Shown: in pieces, positions 33,803-43,796 of the stretch
Layout of the letters: every line of letters begins with the position of its first letter
How positions within the stretch are numbered: position 1 is the stretch's first letter
Assembly: GCF_001420695.1 (NCBI RefSeq)
Contig: NZ_LJJB01000007.1
Span: 1,189,890-1,253,889, forward strand
Direction of reading: 5' to 3'
From: Brevibacillus choshinensis
Lineage (GTDB): Bacteria; Bacillota; Bacilli; Brevibacillales; Brevibacillaceae
DNA length: 64,000 nt
The notes under the pieces: model-generated
Told to the model about the DNA's origin: nothing
Seen by the model: the letters and a program-made list of their open reading frames with translations, nothing else
The model's database searches: none
Program-made: the position numbers and the translations under genes

Positions 33803-35317
33803 ATGTATTTCCCCTCACTGGCCGAGGTCCAATCCCTTTCGGCTTCGTATTCCTTAATTCCTGTAAGCATGACCTTATTAGCAGACCATGAAACACCGAT
33901 CCGCCTGTATCAAAAGCTGCGGACGCATGACTCGTTCCTGTTGGAAAGCGTGGAAGGCGGAGCGAGATGGGCACGTTTTTCGTTCATCGGTATGAACCCG
34001 TTTCAGATCGTCGAAGCAAAGGGCGAAGACATCACGGTGACGCGCCGCAATGGAGAACGCTCGGTTCATCAAGGAAATCCTGTCCATTTTCTGCGAGAAC
34101 AAGCAGATCGTTACAAAAGTCCAAAGCTGCCACGATTCCCTCGACTGAGTGGAGGCGCAGTTGGATTTTTCGGATATAATACCCTTCGCTATTTTGAAAA
34201 TCTTCCGGCACATCGTCAGGAGCCACTGCGAGTTCCCGATATGCGCTTTCTGTTTGTCGATGAGATGATTGCTTTTGACCATTTGAAACAAGAGATTCAA
34301 CTGATTGTAAACCTGCATGTCGAGCATGGTGATAAGCTATCTGACATTGCCGGAAAATACGAGCAAGTCTGTGAACGACTCGAACAGCTGGCAGCCAAAG
34401 TGAGTGCTCCTTTCCAAGCCGACCGCCGCATTCAGGTAGCAACCCAGGAGCCAACACCTCTGACGGTAGAGCCAAATATGACACGCGAGCAGTACGAACG
34501 TATGGTTGAGCAAGCGAAAGAATACATCGCAGCAGGCGATATTTTCCAAGTGGTACTTTCCCAACGATTCTCCGTGAAAACAGACGTCGATCCATTTGCA
34601 GTGTATCGACTGCTGCGTACCTTGAATCCTTCTCCGTATATGTACTACCTCGAATATGAAGGGGAGACGGTTGTAGGTACATCTCCAGAGCTGCTAGTAC
34701 GTGTGGAAGATGAAAAAGTGGAGATGCGTCCGATTGCAGGTACGCGCAAACGGGGAACGACTCCACAGGAAGATGAGTTGCTGGCAGCCGATCTTTTGGC
34801 GGACAACAAGGAACGAGCAGAGCATTACATGCTGCTAGACCTCGGTCGCAACGATGTAGGGAAAGTGTCCGCCTACGGAAGTGTGAAAGTAGAAGAGGCG
34901 CTGGTGATCGAAAATTACTCCCACGTGATGCACATGGTATCGCATGTCACTGGAAAGCTACGCGATGGACTCCATGCTTTCGATGCGTTGCTCTCCGCGT
35001 TTCCTGCTGGTACTGTATCGGGCTCTCCCAAGCTTCGTGCCATGGAGATCATCGCTGAGCTGGAACCGGATGCACGTCACTTGTATGCAGGTGCGATCGG
35101 GTACATTTCATTTGATGGCTCATTGGACAGCTGCATTACCATTCGGACGTTGTTCTTCCAGGACGGTTACGCTCACGTTCAGGCGGGGGCAGGGATCGTA
35201 GCTGATTCCGTACCAGCTAATGAGTATCAGGAGACGATCAACAAAGCTGCAGCGATGATTTCCGCACTAGAAAAAGCGGAGCAGCTCTTCGCACGTAAGG
35301 AGGAATTATCATGCTAA
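33803..35317 (+). CDS. trpE: Anthranilate synthase component I
   Basis: A 504-residue chorismate-utilising enzyme making anthranilate with a glutamine amidotransferase subunit. The feedback site LLES (46-49) for tryptophan, PYMYYLEYEGETVVGTSPE, MRPIAGTRKRG and the C-terminal GAIGYISFDGSLDSCITIRT are intact. AAAGGAGATG precedes the ATG. trpG is not in this operon, so the amidotransferase is probably the shared PabA encoded elsewhere, as in Bacillus. Transcription is controlled by the TRAP attenuator upstream. Confidence 0.97.
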   Translation: MYFPSLAEVQSLSASYSLIPVSMTLLADHETPIRLYQKLRTHDSFLLESVEGGARWARFSFIGMNPFQIVEAKGEDITVTRRNGERSVHQGNPVHFLREQADRYKSPKLPRFPRLSGGAVGFFGYNTLRYFENLPAHRQEPLRVPDMRFLFVDEMIAFDHLKQEIQLIVNLHVEHGDKLSDIAGKYEQVCERLEQLAAKVSAPFQADRRIQVATQEPTPLTVEPNMTREQYERMVEQAKEYIAAGDIFQVVLSQRFSVKTDVDPFAVYRLLRTLNPSPYMYYLEYEGETVVGTSPELLVRVEDEKVEMRPIAGTRKRGTTPQEDELLAADLLADNKERAEHYMLLDLGRNDVGKVSAYGSVKVEEALVIENYSHVMHMVSHVTGKLRDGLHAFDALLSAFPAGTVSGSPKLRAMEIIAELEPDARHLYAGAIGYISFDGSLDSCITIRTLFFQDGYAHVQAGAGIVADSVPANEYQETINKAAAMISALEKAEQLFARKEELSC

Positions 35318-36336
35318 CCCAGGCACTTGAGCAGATCCTGCAAGGAAACCATCTGGACACGACGGTTGCTGAAGAGGCGATGGGTGAGATCATGGACGGA
35401 AAAGCGACCCCGGCTCAAATTGGTGCTTTTCTGGCCAGCCTCCGATTAAAAGGGGAGCAGGTAGAAGAAATCATCGGTTTTGCCCGTGCCATGAGAGCGA
35501 GAGCGACGACTTTCCCGATCGACATTCCTGGATTAGTCGATACGTGCGGAACAGGTGGAGACGGAAGCCATACCTTTAACATTTCAACGGCGAGTGCCTT
35601 TGTAGCAGCGAGTGACGGTGTTCGTATCGCCAAGCATGGAAACCGCGCCGTATCGAGCAAAAGCGGCAGTGCAGACGTACTCGAGGCTCTGGGCGTACCC
35701 GTTAATTTGTCGCCAAAGGATGCGGCTGACTGCTTGCGTGTGACAAATCTGTGCTTCTTGTTCGCTCCTCTGTACCATCAAGCCATGAAGCATGCTGCCG
35801 GACCTCGCAAAGAATTGGCTGTCCGCACCGTGTTTAATCTGCTAGGGCCATTGACGAATCCAGCCAATGCCAGCCATCAGTTGATGGGTGTCTATGACGC
35901 CAAGCTGCTCACGACGGTCGCTTCCGTACTCGGTCAGCTAAACGTCTCGCGAGCGCTCGTCGTGGCAGGAGAAGACGGTTTAGATGAACTAACGGTTACA
36001 GGCGTTAGTCACATCGCAGAATTACGTGACGGCCAGATCACGACTTATCACATAGAGCCAGAGCAATTCGGACTGCGTCGCCATGAAAAGGATGCCTTGC
36101 GTGGTGGAGACGCGACGGAAAATGCGGCGATCATCCACGATGTCTTTGCAGGTAGAAGAGGTGCAGCTCGCGATATCGTCTTGCTGAACGCAGGAGCTAT
36201 TCTGTATTTGGCTGATCGCGTAAGCTCGATCGAAGCCGGTGTGATCCGCGCTGCTGAACTGATCGATGACGGACTTGTGATGAGAAAGCTGGAGCACATC
36301 CGTCAAATCGCAGGAGGAATGATTCATGCTTCGTAA
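35311..36336 (+). CDS. trpD: Anthranilate phosphoribosyltransferase
   Basis: A 341-residue enzyme joining anthranilate to PRPP. DTCGTGGDGSHTFNIST binds PRPP, and KHGNRAVSSKSGSAD and GPLTNPA are typical. It overlaps trpE by seven bases, with AAGGAGGA inside trpE. Confidence 0.97.
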   Translation: MLTQALEQILQGNHLDTTVAEEAMGEIMDGKATPAQIGAFLASLRLKGEQVEEIIGFARAMRARATTFPIDIPGLVDTCGTGGDGSHTFNISTASAFVAASDGVRIAKHGNRAVSSKSGSADVLEALGVPVNLSPKDAADCLRVTNLCFLFAPLYHQAMKHAAGPRKELAVRTVFNLLGPLTNPANASHQLMGVYDAKLLTTVASVLGQLNVSRALVVAGEDGLDELTVTGVSHIAELRDGQITTYHIEPEQFGLRRHEKDALRGGDATENAAIIHDVFAGRRGAARDIVLLNAGAILYLADRVSSIEAGVIRAAELIDDGLVMRKLEHIRQIAGGMIHAS

Positions 36337-37135
36337 AATCGTAGAGAAAAAACGGGAAGAAGTAGGCCGTTTACACATAGAAAAATCAATGTCCGCGTTG
36401 TTGGCGGATGCCAAAGCGATGGATAAACCCCGAGGATTTCGCCAGGCACTAGAGACGAGTGTGCGTCCTGTCAGTGTGATTGCCGAGGTAAAAAAAGCAT
36501 CGCCTTCTAAAGGCTTGATTCGGCCAGATTTTGACCCTGTGGCGATCGCCAAAGCCTATGACGCGGCGCAGGTAGAATGTATGTCTGTACTAACGGATGA
36601 ATTCTTTTTCCAAGGAAGTCTTGCGTATCTCAGCATGATTCATGAGGCAGTGAAACGACCGTTGTTACGAAAAGATTTTCTCATCGATGAGCGGCAAGTG
36701 GTTGAAGCGAGGGCTGCCGGTGCAGATGCGATCCTGCTCATCGCAGCGATCCTCGAAAGTGATCAGCTGCGACACTTATACCAAACAGCCGAAGAGCTGG
36801 GGATGGACGTCTTGGTAGAAGTGCACGACCGTAAAGAGTGCGAGATGGTGTTTCAATCGATCACGCCTAAACTGCTCGGTATTAATAACCGGAATCTCAA
36901 TACGTTCCAAACAGATCTAAAGGTTACCCATGAAGTGATTGCAGACATACCCACCTCCATCACGGTAGTGAGTGAGAGCGGGATATCTGTCCCTGGTGAT
37001 ATTGAAAATGTTCGAGAGGCTGGAGCGAGAGCGGTCTTGGTGGGGGAGCATTTCATGAGACAGTCCGATGTGACACAAGCCGTTATTTCGTTAGTAGGAG
37101 AGGCTGTCGGTTCGAAATCAGGGGTGATCTTGTGA
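36326..37135 (+). CDS. trpC: Indole-3-glycerol phosphate synthase
   Basis: A 269-residue TIM barrel closing the indole ring. EVKKASPSKGLI, RKDFLIDERQV, GINNRNLNTFQTD and SESGI are the conserved strands. Overlaps trpD by 11 bases and trpF by four. Separate from trpF, as in Bacillus, unlike the fused enterobacterial protein. Confidence 0.97.
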   Translation: MLRKIVEKKREEVGRLHIEKSMSALLADAKAMDKPRGFRQALETSVRPVSVIAEVKKASPSKGLIRPDFDPVAIAKAYDAAQVECMSVLTDEFFFQGSLAYLSMIHEAVKRPLLRKDFLIDERQVVEARAAGADAILLIAAILESDQLRHLYQTAEELGMDVLVEVHDRKECEMVFQSITPKLLGINNRNLNTFQTDLKVTHEVIADIPTSITVVSESGISVPGDIENVREAGARAVLVGEHFMRQSDVTQAVISLVGEAVGSKSGVIL

Positions 37136-37800
37136 CCCGCGTCAAAATTTGTGGGATCAAACGGGTAGAGACCTTGTCGTTGTTAAAGGAGCTCGCAGTC
37201 GATTACGTAGGCTTCGTTTTTGCACCTAGTAAGCGCAAAGTAGATGCATCAACAGCCAAGTCGATTCTTTCCGCTGTTCCAAACCATCCACCTGCCGTTG
37301 GTGTGTTCGTTAATCCATCGCTCGCAGAATTGGATGAGGTTATCGAACAGGTTCCTCTCGCGGTGATTCAGTTGCACGGGCAGGAGACCCCGGAGTATTG
37401 TCAACAAGTCAGAGAGCGCTTTTCGCTGCCAGTCTGGAAAGCACTCGCGGTTGGCGGGGAAGACGATGCAGCAGCAGAAATCGAACGATATGCGGACAAC
37501 GTAGACGCTTTCTTATTTGATACGTACGATCCGAGTCAAGCTGGTGGTACGGGCAAACGCTTTTCGTGGGAGCATATCCCTCACTTGCAGGTAGCATGCA
37601 AGGAAAAAGCGTGCATCATTGCTGGTGGAATCAATGCTGGAAATGTATCAGAACTAGTCAATCGATATCAGGCGGGCGTCATCGATGTATCGAGTGGAGT
37701 CGAAACAGACGGAGAAAAAGATGCCGAGAAAATAAAAACGTTGGTGGAGAGGGTGAAGGCGCATGAAGGAAGCAACGACAACTACGCGAATCGTGCCTGA
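37132..37800 (+). CDS. trpF: Phosphoribosylanthranilate isomerase
   Basis: A 222-residue TIM barrel for the Amadori rearrangement. The catalytic cysteine and lysine region KICGIK, the aspartate in FDTYD and GGINAGNV are present. GTG start overlapping the trpC stop (GTGA). Its last 38 bases also encode the start of trpB. Confidence 0.95.
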   Translation: MTRVKICGIKRVETLSLLKELAVDYVGFVFAPSKRKVDASTAKSILSAVPNHPPAVGVFVNPSLAELDEVIEQVPLAVIQLHGQETPEYCQQVRERFSLPVWKALAVGGEDDAAAEIERYADNVDAFLFDTYDPSQAGGTGKRFSWEHIPHLQVACKEKACIIAGGINAGNVSELVNRYQAGVIDVSSGVETDGEKDAEKIKTLVERVKAHEGSNDNYANRA

Positions 37801-38989
37801 TGAAAAAGGTCGCTTTGGAGTGTTCGGAGGAAAATTTGTACCGGAAACATTGATGAATGCTTTGACTGAATTGGAAGCTTCATTTGCGGAAGCGACACAG
37901 AATCCGGCTTTTTGCCAAGAATTGAATCATCTGTTGAGCGAATACGCAGGTAGACCAACGCCACTCACTTATGCAGAGCGATTGACGGAGGAGCTGGGTG
38001 GAGCGCGCATTTATCTCAAGCGGGAAGACCTCAATCACACCGGGGCTCACAAATTGAACAATGCTCTTGGTCAAGGACTTTTGGCAAAGCGCATGGGGAA
38101 AAAATCGATTATCGCAGAAACCGGGGCAGGTCAGCACGGTGTGGCCAGTGCGACAGTCGCCGCGAAATTGGGACTCTCCTGCAAGGTTTTCATGGGAGAG
38201 GAAGACATCCGCAGACAATCCTTGAATGTTTTCCGCATGAAGCTGTTAGGTGCTGAAGTCATTCCGGCAGTTTCCGGTTCTCGTACGTTGAAGGATGCAA
38301 CGAATGAAGCGATCCGTTACTGGGTTTCCAATGTGGAAGAGACGTTTTATGTCATCGGCTCAGTAGTAGGTCCTCATCCGTATCCCTATATCGTTCGTGA
38401 GTTTCAAAAAATCATCGGTGAAGAAACACGCGCTCAAATCCTACAAATGCTTGGCAAGCTGCCAGATGAAGTAATCGCCTGTGTAGGTGGTGGAAGCAAT
38501 GCAATCGGGATGTTCTATCCTTTCATCCAGGATGAAACGGTCGCATTACGAGGAGTAGAGGCAGCTGGACAAGGTGTGAATACAGATAAGCATGCAGCCA
38601 CACTGAGCCTCGGTCGTCCAGGTGTGATTCACGGCTCCCTGACCTATTTGCTGCAGGATGAGCATGGACAGGTACAAGAAGCGCACTCCATTTCCGCTGG
38701 CTTGGATTATCCAGGCGTTGGACCAGAGCATGCTTATTTAAAAGATAATGGTCGAGTGACCTATACTTCTGTGACGGATGCCGAAGCATTAGAGGCGGTA
38801 CAAATACTTTGCCGGACAGAGGGCATTATCCCGGCTCTGGAGAGCGCCCATGCGATCGCCGAAGCTGTCAAACGTGCGCCACAAATGTCCAAGGATGAAA
38901 TATTGGTGATATGTCTATCAGGACGTGGAGACAAAGACGTATTGACCATCCAGGATGCACTAGAGAGTGAAAAAGGAGGCGAGCGGTAA
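37763..38989 (+). CDS. trpB: Tryptophan synthase beta chain
   Basis: A 408-residue PLP enzyme condensing indole and serine. The PLP lysine K97 lies in [14 protein letters not shown], and the phosphate loop is GGGSNAIG. Standard TrpB1 type. GAGAGGGTGAAGG precedes ATG 37763, inside trpF; a start further down would delete conserved sequence. Confidence 0.97.
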   Translation: MKEATTTTRIVPDEKGRFGVFGGKFVPETLMNALTELEASFAEATQNPAFCQELNHLLSEYAGRPTPLTYAERLTEELGGARIYLKREDLNHTGAHKLNNALGQGLLAKRMGKKSIIAETGAGQHGVASATVAAKLGLSCKVFMGEEDIRRQSLNVFRMKLLGAEVIPAVSGSRTLKDATNEAIRYWVSNVEETFYVIGSVVGPHPYPYIVREFQKIIGEETRAQILQMLGKLPDEVIACVGGGSNAIGMFYPFIQDETVALRGVEAAGQGVNTDKHAATLSLGRPGVIHGSLTYLLQDEHGQVQEAHSISAGLDYPGVGPEHAYLKDNGRVTYTSVTDAEALEAVQILCRTEGIIPALESAHAIAEAVKRAPQMSKDEILVICLSGRGDKDVLTIQDALESEKGGER

Positions 38990-39807
38990 TGACGGTAGCC
39001 GTGAATCGTATTGATCGTTTGTTTGAAGATCGCAGTCGTAAACGTTTTATTCCATTCATCACGGTAGGCGATCCTACCTTGGAGGCAACGTATCAGATCG
39101 CACATGCTCTGGTAGAAGCGGGAGCAGAACTTCTTGAGTTGGGAATCCCATACTCTGATCCACTTGCGGATGGCCCAACCATCCAGCGTGCCTCACAACG
39201 AGCACTGGAAAACGGCGTTTCCATTACAGATGCTTTGCAGCTCGTCGGAAGACTGCGTGAGTCGGGTATGGAGGCTTCGCTGGTTTTGTTTTCCTATTTC
39301 AACCCGGTGCTGCAGTACGGTGTCGATCGCTTTTTCGCAGACCTTGCCAAGTTTGGTGCGGATGGAGTCGTCATTCCTGACTTGCCGATCGAGGAAAATG
39401 GACTTGCTGTAGAAGCAGCCAAAAAGTATGGCATCCATGTCATCTCGCTGGTGGCACCGACATCAGAGTCACGAATTCAAACCATTGGGGAGCAAGCGAC
39501 AGGATTCCTCTATTGTGTATCATCTTTAGGGGTTACAGGCGCGCGTGCCAGCCTGCGAGAAGACTTAGCCGACTTCCTGGGAAGAGTGAAAGCCAGTACG
39601 ACCGTTCCAACTGCTGTTGGCTTCGGTATTTCTACACCGGAGCAGGTAAAAGCAGTTGCTCCACATACGGATGGTGTGATTGTCGGTAGTGCAATCGTGC
39701 TTGAAATCGAGCGACACGTTGAACAATTGAAAGATCCTAACCAGTCTAAAGAGGCTGTCGAAAAAATAAAAACGTTTGTACATCAGTTAGCGAGTGCGCT
39801 ACAATAA
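38989..39807 (+). CDS. trpA: Tryptophan synthase alpha chain
   Basis: A 272-residue TIM barrel releasing indole from indole-3-glycerol phosphate for TrpB. ELGIPYSDPLADGPTIQ holds both catalytic acids; GVTGAR and GFGIS bind phosphate. Starts on the last base of trpB (TAATG). Last trp gene; hisC follows in the same direction. Confidence 0.97.
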   Translation: MTVAVNRIDRLFEDRSRKRFIPFITVGDPTLEATYQIAHALVEAGAELLELGIPYSDPLADGPTIQRASQRALENGVSITDALQLVGRLRESGMEASLVLFSYFNPVLQYGVDRFFADLAKFGADGVVIPDLPIEENGLAVEAAKKYGIHVISLVAPTSESRIQTIGEQATGFLYCVSSLGVTGARASLREDLADFLGRVKASTTVPTAVGFGISTPEQVKAVAPHTDGVIVGSAIVLEIERHVEQLKDPNQSKEAVEKIKTFVHQLASALQ

Positions 39808-39837
39808 TGTCAAAAAACTGACTGGAGTGAATCGTGG

Positions 39838-40932
39838 ATGCAACCGAAGCAGCGGATACTGAATGCACCGGTATATCAACCCGGGAAACCTATTGATGAC
39901 GTCAAAAGGGAATATGGTTTGACGGAAGTAATCAAGCTGGCGTCCAACGAAAATCCATATGGATCATCGCCAAAAGCAAAAGAAGCTATTGCTGCTCAGC
40001 TGGACAATTTGGCGATTTATCCGGATGGAGCGAGCCTGAGCTTGCGTTGGGATCTGGCTGAGTTTCTCGGAGTAAAACCGGCTCAGTTGATCTTTGGAAA
40101 TGGCTCAGACGAAAATCTGTTGATGATTTCCCGCGCCTATTTAAGTGAGGGCACCAACACGGTAATGGCGTCTCCGACGTTTTCTCAATACCGCTCCAAT
40201 GCAATCATTGAAGGCGCTGAGCTGATTGAAGTACCGTTGAAAAATGGTGTGCACGATCTGGATGCGATGGCTGCTGCGATTAATGAACAGACCCGCGTCG
40301 TGTGGGTATGCAACCCGAACAACCCATCTGGCACAATCGTGACAACAGCAGAGCTGGAATCCTTCCTGAAAAAAGTTCCGCAAAACGTGCTCGTTGTTTT
40401 GGATGAAGCTTATTACGAATACGTAGTGGATCCGGAATATCCGCAAACCGTTCCTATGCTGGCTGATTACCCGAATCTGATCATCCTGCGTACGTTCTCC
40501 AAAATCTACGGACTGGCGACTCTGCGCGTTGGATACGGCATCGCTTCGGAAGAGCTCGTCTCACAGCTGGAACATGTGCGTGAGCCGTTTAATACCGGTA
40601 CCCTCGGTCAGGTAGCAGCTCGTGCAGCTCTCCACGATCAGGATTTCGTGAAAAACTGCCGTGAGCGCAACCGTGAAGGCATGAAACAATTCACTGACGC
40701 TTTTGAAGAATGGGGTCTGGATTACTATCCATCGCAGACTAACTTCATTCTCGTCAACCTGAATCGTGATTCGGATGAGGTGTTCAAGAAGCTCTTGAGC
40801 CAAGGCATCATTATTCGTTCCGGAAACGCACTCGGACATCCGGGCTACCAACGCATCACGATTGGTACACCGGAGCAAAATGAGAAAGTACTTTCCGTGC
40901 TGAAAGATATTGTTACAGGCGCATTGAAATAA
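39838..40932 (+). CDS. hisC: Histidinol-phosphate/aromatic aminotransferase
   Basis: A 364-residue class II aminotransferase. ASNENPYGSSP opens the domain, the PLP lysine lies in RTFSKIYGLATLRVGY, and phosphate is held by the N-P-N-N-P-S-G-T segment. In the trp-aro supraoperon of Bacillus HisC also makes tyrosine and phenylalanine from prephenate-derived keto acids, which explains its place before tyrA. It begins 31 bases after trpA with CTGGAGTGA upstream. Confidence 0.94.
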   Translation: MQPKQRILNAPVYQPGKPIDDVKREYGLTEVIKLASNENPYGSSPKAKEAIAAQLDNLAIYPDGASLSLRWDLAEFLGVKPAQLIFGNGSDENLLMISRAYLSEGTNTVMASPTFSQYRSNAIIEGAELIEVPLKNGVHDLDAMAAAINEQTRVVWVCNPNNPSGTIVTTAELESFLKKVPQNVLVVLDEAYYEYVVDPEYPQTVPMLADYPNLIILRTFSKIYGLATLRVGYGIASEELVSQLEHVREPFNTGTLGQVAARAALHDQDFVKNCRERNREGMKQFTDAFEEWGLDYYPSQTNFILVNLNRDSDEVFKKLLSQGIIIRSGNALGHPGYQRITIGTPEQNEKVLSVLKDIVTGALK

Positions 40933-40936
40933 ATGA

Positions 40937-40966
40937 AAAGATGCCGGGACACTCCCGGCATCTTTG
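40937..40966 (+). terminator. Hairpin between hisC and tyrA
   Basis: AAAGATGCCGGGA (40937-40949) and TCCCGGCATCTTT (40953-40965) pair perfectly. Only three T residues follow, so it may be leaky. Confidence 0.75.
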
Positions 40967-40999
40967 TCTACACGCAACAAGGAAGGATCGAAAGTTGAA

Positions 41000-42103
41000 A
41001 TGAAAAAAACCACCATAGCAATAATTGGCGTCGGACTCATTGGTGGGTCTATCGCCTTGTCCATGCGTCGCGATCCTGCGATCAGGGTCGTCGGCTACGA
41101 TGTTCGTCAAGATAGTTTGGACAAGGCATTGACGCTCGGTGTCATCCATGCGGGTACGACAGACCTGCAGACAGCCGTGAGAGAAGCCAATGTCATCTTT
41201 TTGGCCGCGCCAGTGGAGCAGATATTCGCGACATTACGGACATTGTCTGAGCTGGATCTCCAACCAGATGTCATTGTAACCGATGTAGGTAGCACCAAGT
41301 CGGAGATTGTACGTCAGGCAGTCCGAGTAGTACCGCCTCACGTGACATTCATCGGAGGACATCCGATGGCAGGCTCCCATAAGTCCGGAGTAGAAGCAGC
41401 ATCGGATCGACTACTGGAAAACGCTTATTACGTCTTGACTCCTGATGCAGACACCCCAGAGCATTTGGTCAATCGATTGGTCGACCTTTTATCCTTGACG
41501 AGAGCCAAAGTGGTACAGATGGACCCGAATACGCACGATCAGGTCGTAGGGGCAGTGAGTCATTTTCCTCACGTATTAGCATCTGCACTGGTAAACCTGG
41601 TAGCTGGCTACGATGACGAAAATGCGTGGCACGCGCGCCTGGCTGCGGGTGGCTTTCGCGATATTACTCGGATCGCATCCAGTAATCCACGGATGTGGCG
41701 AGATGTCCTGCTGCAAAATCGAGAACCGATCTTGAAGATCGCCAAGGACTGGGCGAATGCACTTGAAGACGTAATGGACCTGGTACAAGCCGGGGATGCT
41801 GACCGAATTGAGCAATTTTTTCAGACTGCACGCGATTTCCGCGATGGATTACCCGAGCGGAAGGCAGGGGCATTGCCGCCGTTGTATGATTTGTATATCG
41901 ATATTCCTGACCATCCCGGAGAAATTGGGCGGATTACGACTCTTTTGGGTGCAAGACAAATCAACATTATCAACTTGCAGATCCGGGAGACTCGTGAAGA
42001 CATTTACGGTGCGCTGCGTATCACGTTTCAGTCACAGTCTGAAATGGAAAAAGGGGAAGAGCTGCTTCGCTATTTCGAATACAATGTATACAAACGCATG
42101 TAG
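41000..42103 (+). CDS. tyrA: Prephenate dehydrogenase
   Basis: A 367-residue NAD-dependent enzyme making 4-hydroxyphenylpyruvate. Rossmann motif GVGLIGGS (10-17), GGHPMAGSHKSGVEAA, and a C-terminal ACT domain (about 293-367) that probably binds tyrosine as feedback inhibitor. ATG 41000 gives MKKTTIAIIG; the frame extends upstream into the terminator and is not used. Confidence 0.95.
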   Translation: MKKTTIAIIGVGLIGGSIALSMRRDPAIRVVGYDVRQDSLDKALTLGVIHAGTTDLQTAVREANVIFLAAPVEQIFATLRTLSELDLQPDVIVTDVGSTKSEIVRQAVRVVPPHVTFIGGHPMAGSHKSGVEAASDRLLENAYYVLTPDADTPEHLVNRLVDLLSLTRAKVVQMDPNTHDQVVGAVSHFPHVLASALVNLVAGYDDENAWHARLAAGGFRDITRIASSNPRMWRDVLLQNREPILKIAKDWANALEDVMDLVQAGDADRIEQFFQTARDFRDGLPERKAGALPPLYDLYIDIPDHPGEIGRITTLLGARQINIINLQIRETREDIYGALRITFQSQSEMEKGEELLRYFEYNVYKRM

Positions 42104-42178
42104 CATTTTGCTGGAATCGGACTTTACAACGAAGACGCTTCACAGCATGACTGCTATTAGAAAAAGGGGAGTGGAACA

Positions 42179-43459
42179 GTGCTTCGCGTAAGACAAGCTA
42201 ATAAAATTAATGGAACGGTCAAAGTTCCTGGAGATAAGTCCATTTCACACCGAGCTGTTATGTTCGGCTCATTGGCCGAGGGAACGACAACCATTGAAGG
42301 TTTTCTCACTGGCGCTGACTGCCTCAGCACGATTAGCTGCTTCCGCCGTATGGGGATTCAAATTGAACAGCACGGAGATAAAGTAACGGTTGAAGGAAAA
42401 GGATGGTATGGCTTGCAGGAGCCATCTGAACGATTGGATGTAGGTAACTCCGGTACGACGATCCGCTTGATGTCCGGGATCATGTCTACACAGCCGTTTC
42501 ATGTGGTCATGGAAGGTGATGAGTCTATTGCCAAAAGACCGATGCGTCGCGTAATCGGCCCTCTGCGTCAAATGGGAGCCAAAATCGATGGACGTAAAGA
42601 TGGTGAGTTCACACCACTCGCGATTCGCGGGGGCGATCTTCAAGGGATCTCCTACCAATCACCAGTTGCCAGTGCGCAAGTCAAGTCTGCGATACTCCTT
42701 GCAGGCTTGCAGGCAAAAGGGGTAACGAGCGTGACAGAGCCGCACTTGTCTCGTGATCATACAGAACGCATGCTGGCTGCCTTTGGTGTGAACGTCGTGC
42801 GTGACGGCTTGACGGTCTCTGTAGAGGGAGGACAGTCCTTAAAGGGACGTGCTATTCAGGTGCCAGGAGACATTTCCTCTGCGGCTTTCCTGATTGCGGC
42901 TGTCATGATGCTGCCCGGAAGCTCTCTGCTGATCGAAAATGTGGGAATCAATCCTAGCCGTACGGGCATCATTGACGTGGTACAGGCGATGGGTGGAGAC
43001 CTGGAGCTGGTAAACGAGCGAGTGGTAAATGAAGAGCCGGTTGCTGATCTATTAGTCAAGCACTCGCAGCTGCAGGGAATCGAGATTGCAGGTGATATCA
43101 TTCCACGCCTGATCGATGAGATCCCTGTGATTGCGGTGATGGCTACCCAAGCGAAAGGTCGCACAGTGATTCGCGATGCAGAAGAGTTGAAAGTCAAGGA
43201 AACTGACCGGATCGCCACAGTCGTCAGTCAGTTGTCCAAATTCGGAGCGAAAGTAACGCCTACAGATGATGGAATGATCATTGAAGGAGAGTCCGTATTG
43301 TCGGGTGCCGTAATCGACAGCATGGGTGACCACAGGATCGGGATGGCGATGGCAATTGCCGGGCTCTCAGCTTCGGGAGAAACCGTCATCGAAAATGAAG
43401 AAGCGATTGATGTATCCTTCCCAGGCTTCGCTGAGCTGCTGGAGCGAATCAGCCAATAA
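42179..43459 (+). CDS. aroA: EPSP synthase
   Basis: A 426-residue 5-enolpyruvylshikimate-3-phosphate synthase (B. subtilis aroE). The N-terminus [26 protein letters not shown], and SRDHTERML show the class II-like Firmicute form (alanine-for-glycine changes near the PEP site are not judged here). GTG start with AAGGGGAG upstream. Closes the aro-trp supraoperon and ends in a terminator. Confidence 0.96.
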   Translation: MLRVRQANKINGTVKVPGDKSISHRAVMFGSLAEGTTTIEGFLTGADCLSTISCFRRMGIQIEQHGDKVTVEGKGWYGLQEPSERLDVGNSGTTIRLMSGIMSTQPFHVVMEGDESIAKRPMRRVIGPLRQMGAKIDGRKDGEFTPLAIRGGDLQGISYQSPVASAQVKSAILLAGLQAKGVTSVTEPHLSRDHTERMLAAFGVNVVRDGLTVSVEGGQSLKGRAIQVPGDISSAAFLIAAVMMLPGSSLLIENVGINPSRTGIIDVVQAMGGDLELVNERVVNEEPVADLLVKHSQLQGIEIAGDIIPRLIDEIPVIAVMATQAKGRTVIRDAEELKVKETDRIATVVSQLSKFGAKVTPTDDGMIIEGESVLSGAVIDSMGDHRIGMAMAIAGLSASGETVIENEEAIDVSFPGFAELLERISQ

Positions 43460-43475
43460 AACAGGTGAAACAACG

Positions 43476-43505
43476 AACCCGCATGGATACGTGCGGGTTT
43501 TTTTG
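43476..43505 (+). terminator. Terminator after aroA
   Basis: AACCCGCA (43476-43483) pairs with TGCGGGTT (43492-43499), followed by T residues. Confidence 0.9.
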
Positions 43506-43589
43506 TGGGGAGGAGAAGCCTACAAGGATAGAATGAATCTTCACAGTAAAAAAATCTTTCTGAAGCTCCTGTTTTTTAGCAAAAATGAT

Positions 43590-43618
43590 TTGACAAGCGC
43601 TTACATTCCGTTTAATAT
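43590..43618 (+). promoter_or_regulatory. Promoter with overlapping cre-like site
   Basis: TTGACA (43590-43595), 17 bases, TAATAT (43613-43618). The spacer contains AAGCGCTTACA, matching 11 of 14 positions of the CcpA cre consensus TGWAARCGYTWNCW when aligned at 43592-43605. CcpA bound here would block the promoter. Confidence 0.65.
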
Positions 43619-43624
43619 AAAACT

Positions 43625-43720
43625 ACAGTATGGTTTCTCTCCACTCCTATCCAATATAAAAAGCACAATCGTGCTACCGTCGTTTGAATGCGCTTACAAT
43701 CAACGACGGTCTTTTTTTTG
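43625..43720 (+). ncRNA. Candidate small RNA (or attenuated leader) of about 95 nt
   Basis: From the predicted start near 43625 to the terminator near 43720 there is no usable frame. The RNA would have a UC-rich single-stranded 5' part (TCTCTCCACTCCTATCC at 43636-43652), which could pair with ribosome sites, a small hairpin AGCAC-AATC-GTGCT (43662-43675), and a terminator hairpin. It may instead be the 5' leader of the gene at 43797. Confidence 0.5.
43676..43719 (+). terminator. Terminator with a cre-like motif in its loop
   Basis: ACCGTCGTT (43676-43684) pairs perfectly with AACGACGGT (43702-43710), followed by eight T residues. The 17-base loop holds TGAATGCGCTTACA (43685-43698), which fits the cre consensus at 13 of 14 positions. 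Confidence 0.85.
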
Positions 43721-43796
43721 TTCTTTTTGCCCGATTCGCGCATATGCTCGTACAAATCGGCATCTCGATGTGTAGGGATCGGGAGGAGGACAAGCA

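Noticed and set aside
43592-43605. Calling the promoter cre a certain CcpA site
   Set aside because: It matches only 11 of 14 positions with a shifted left half, so it is kept as cre-like rather than asserted.
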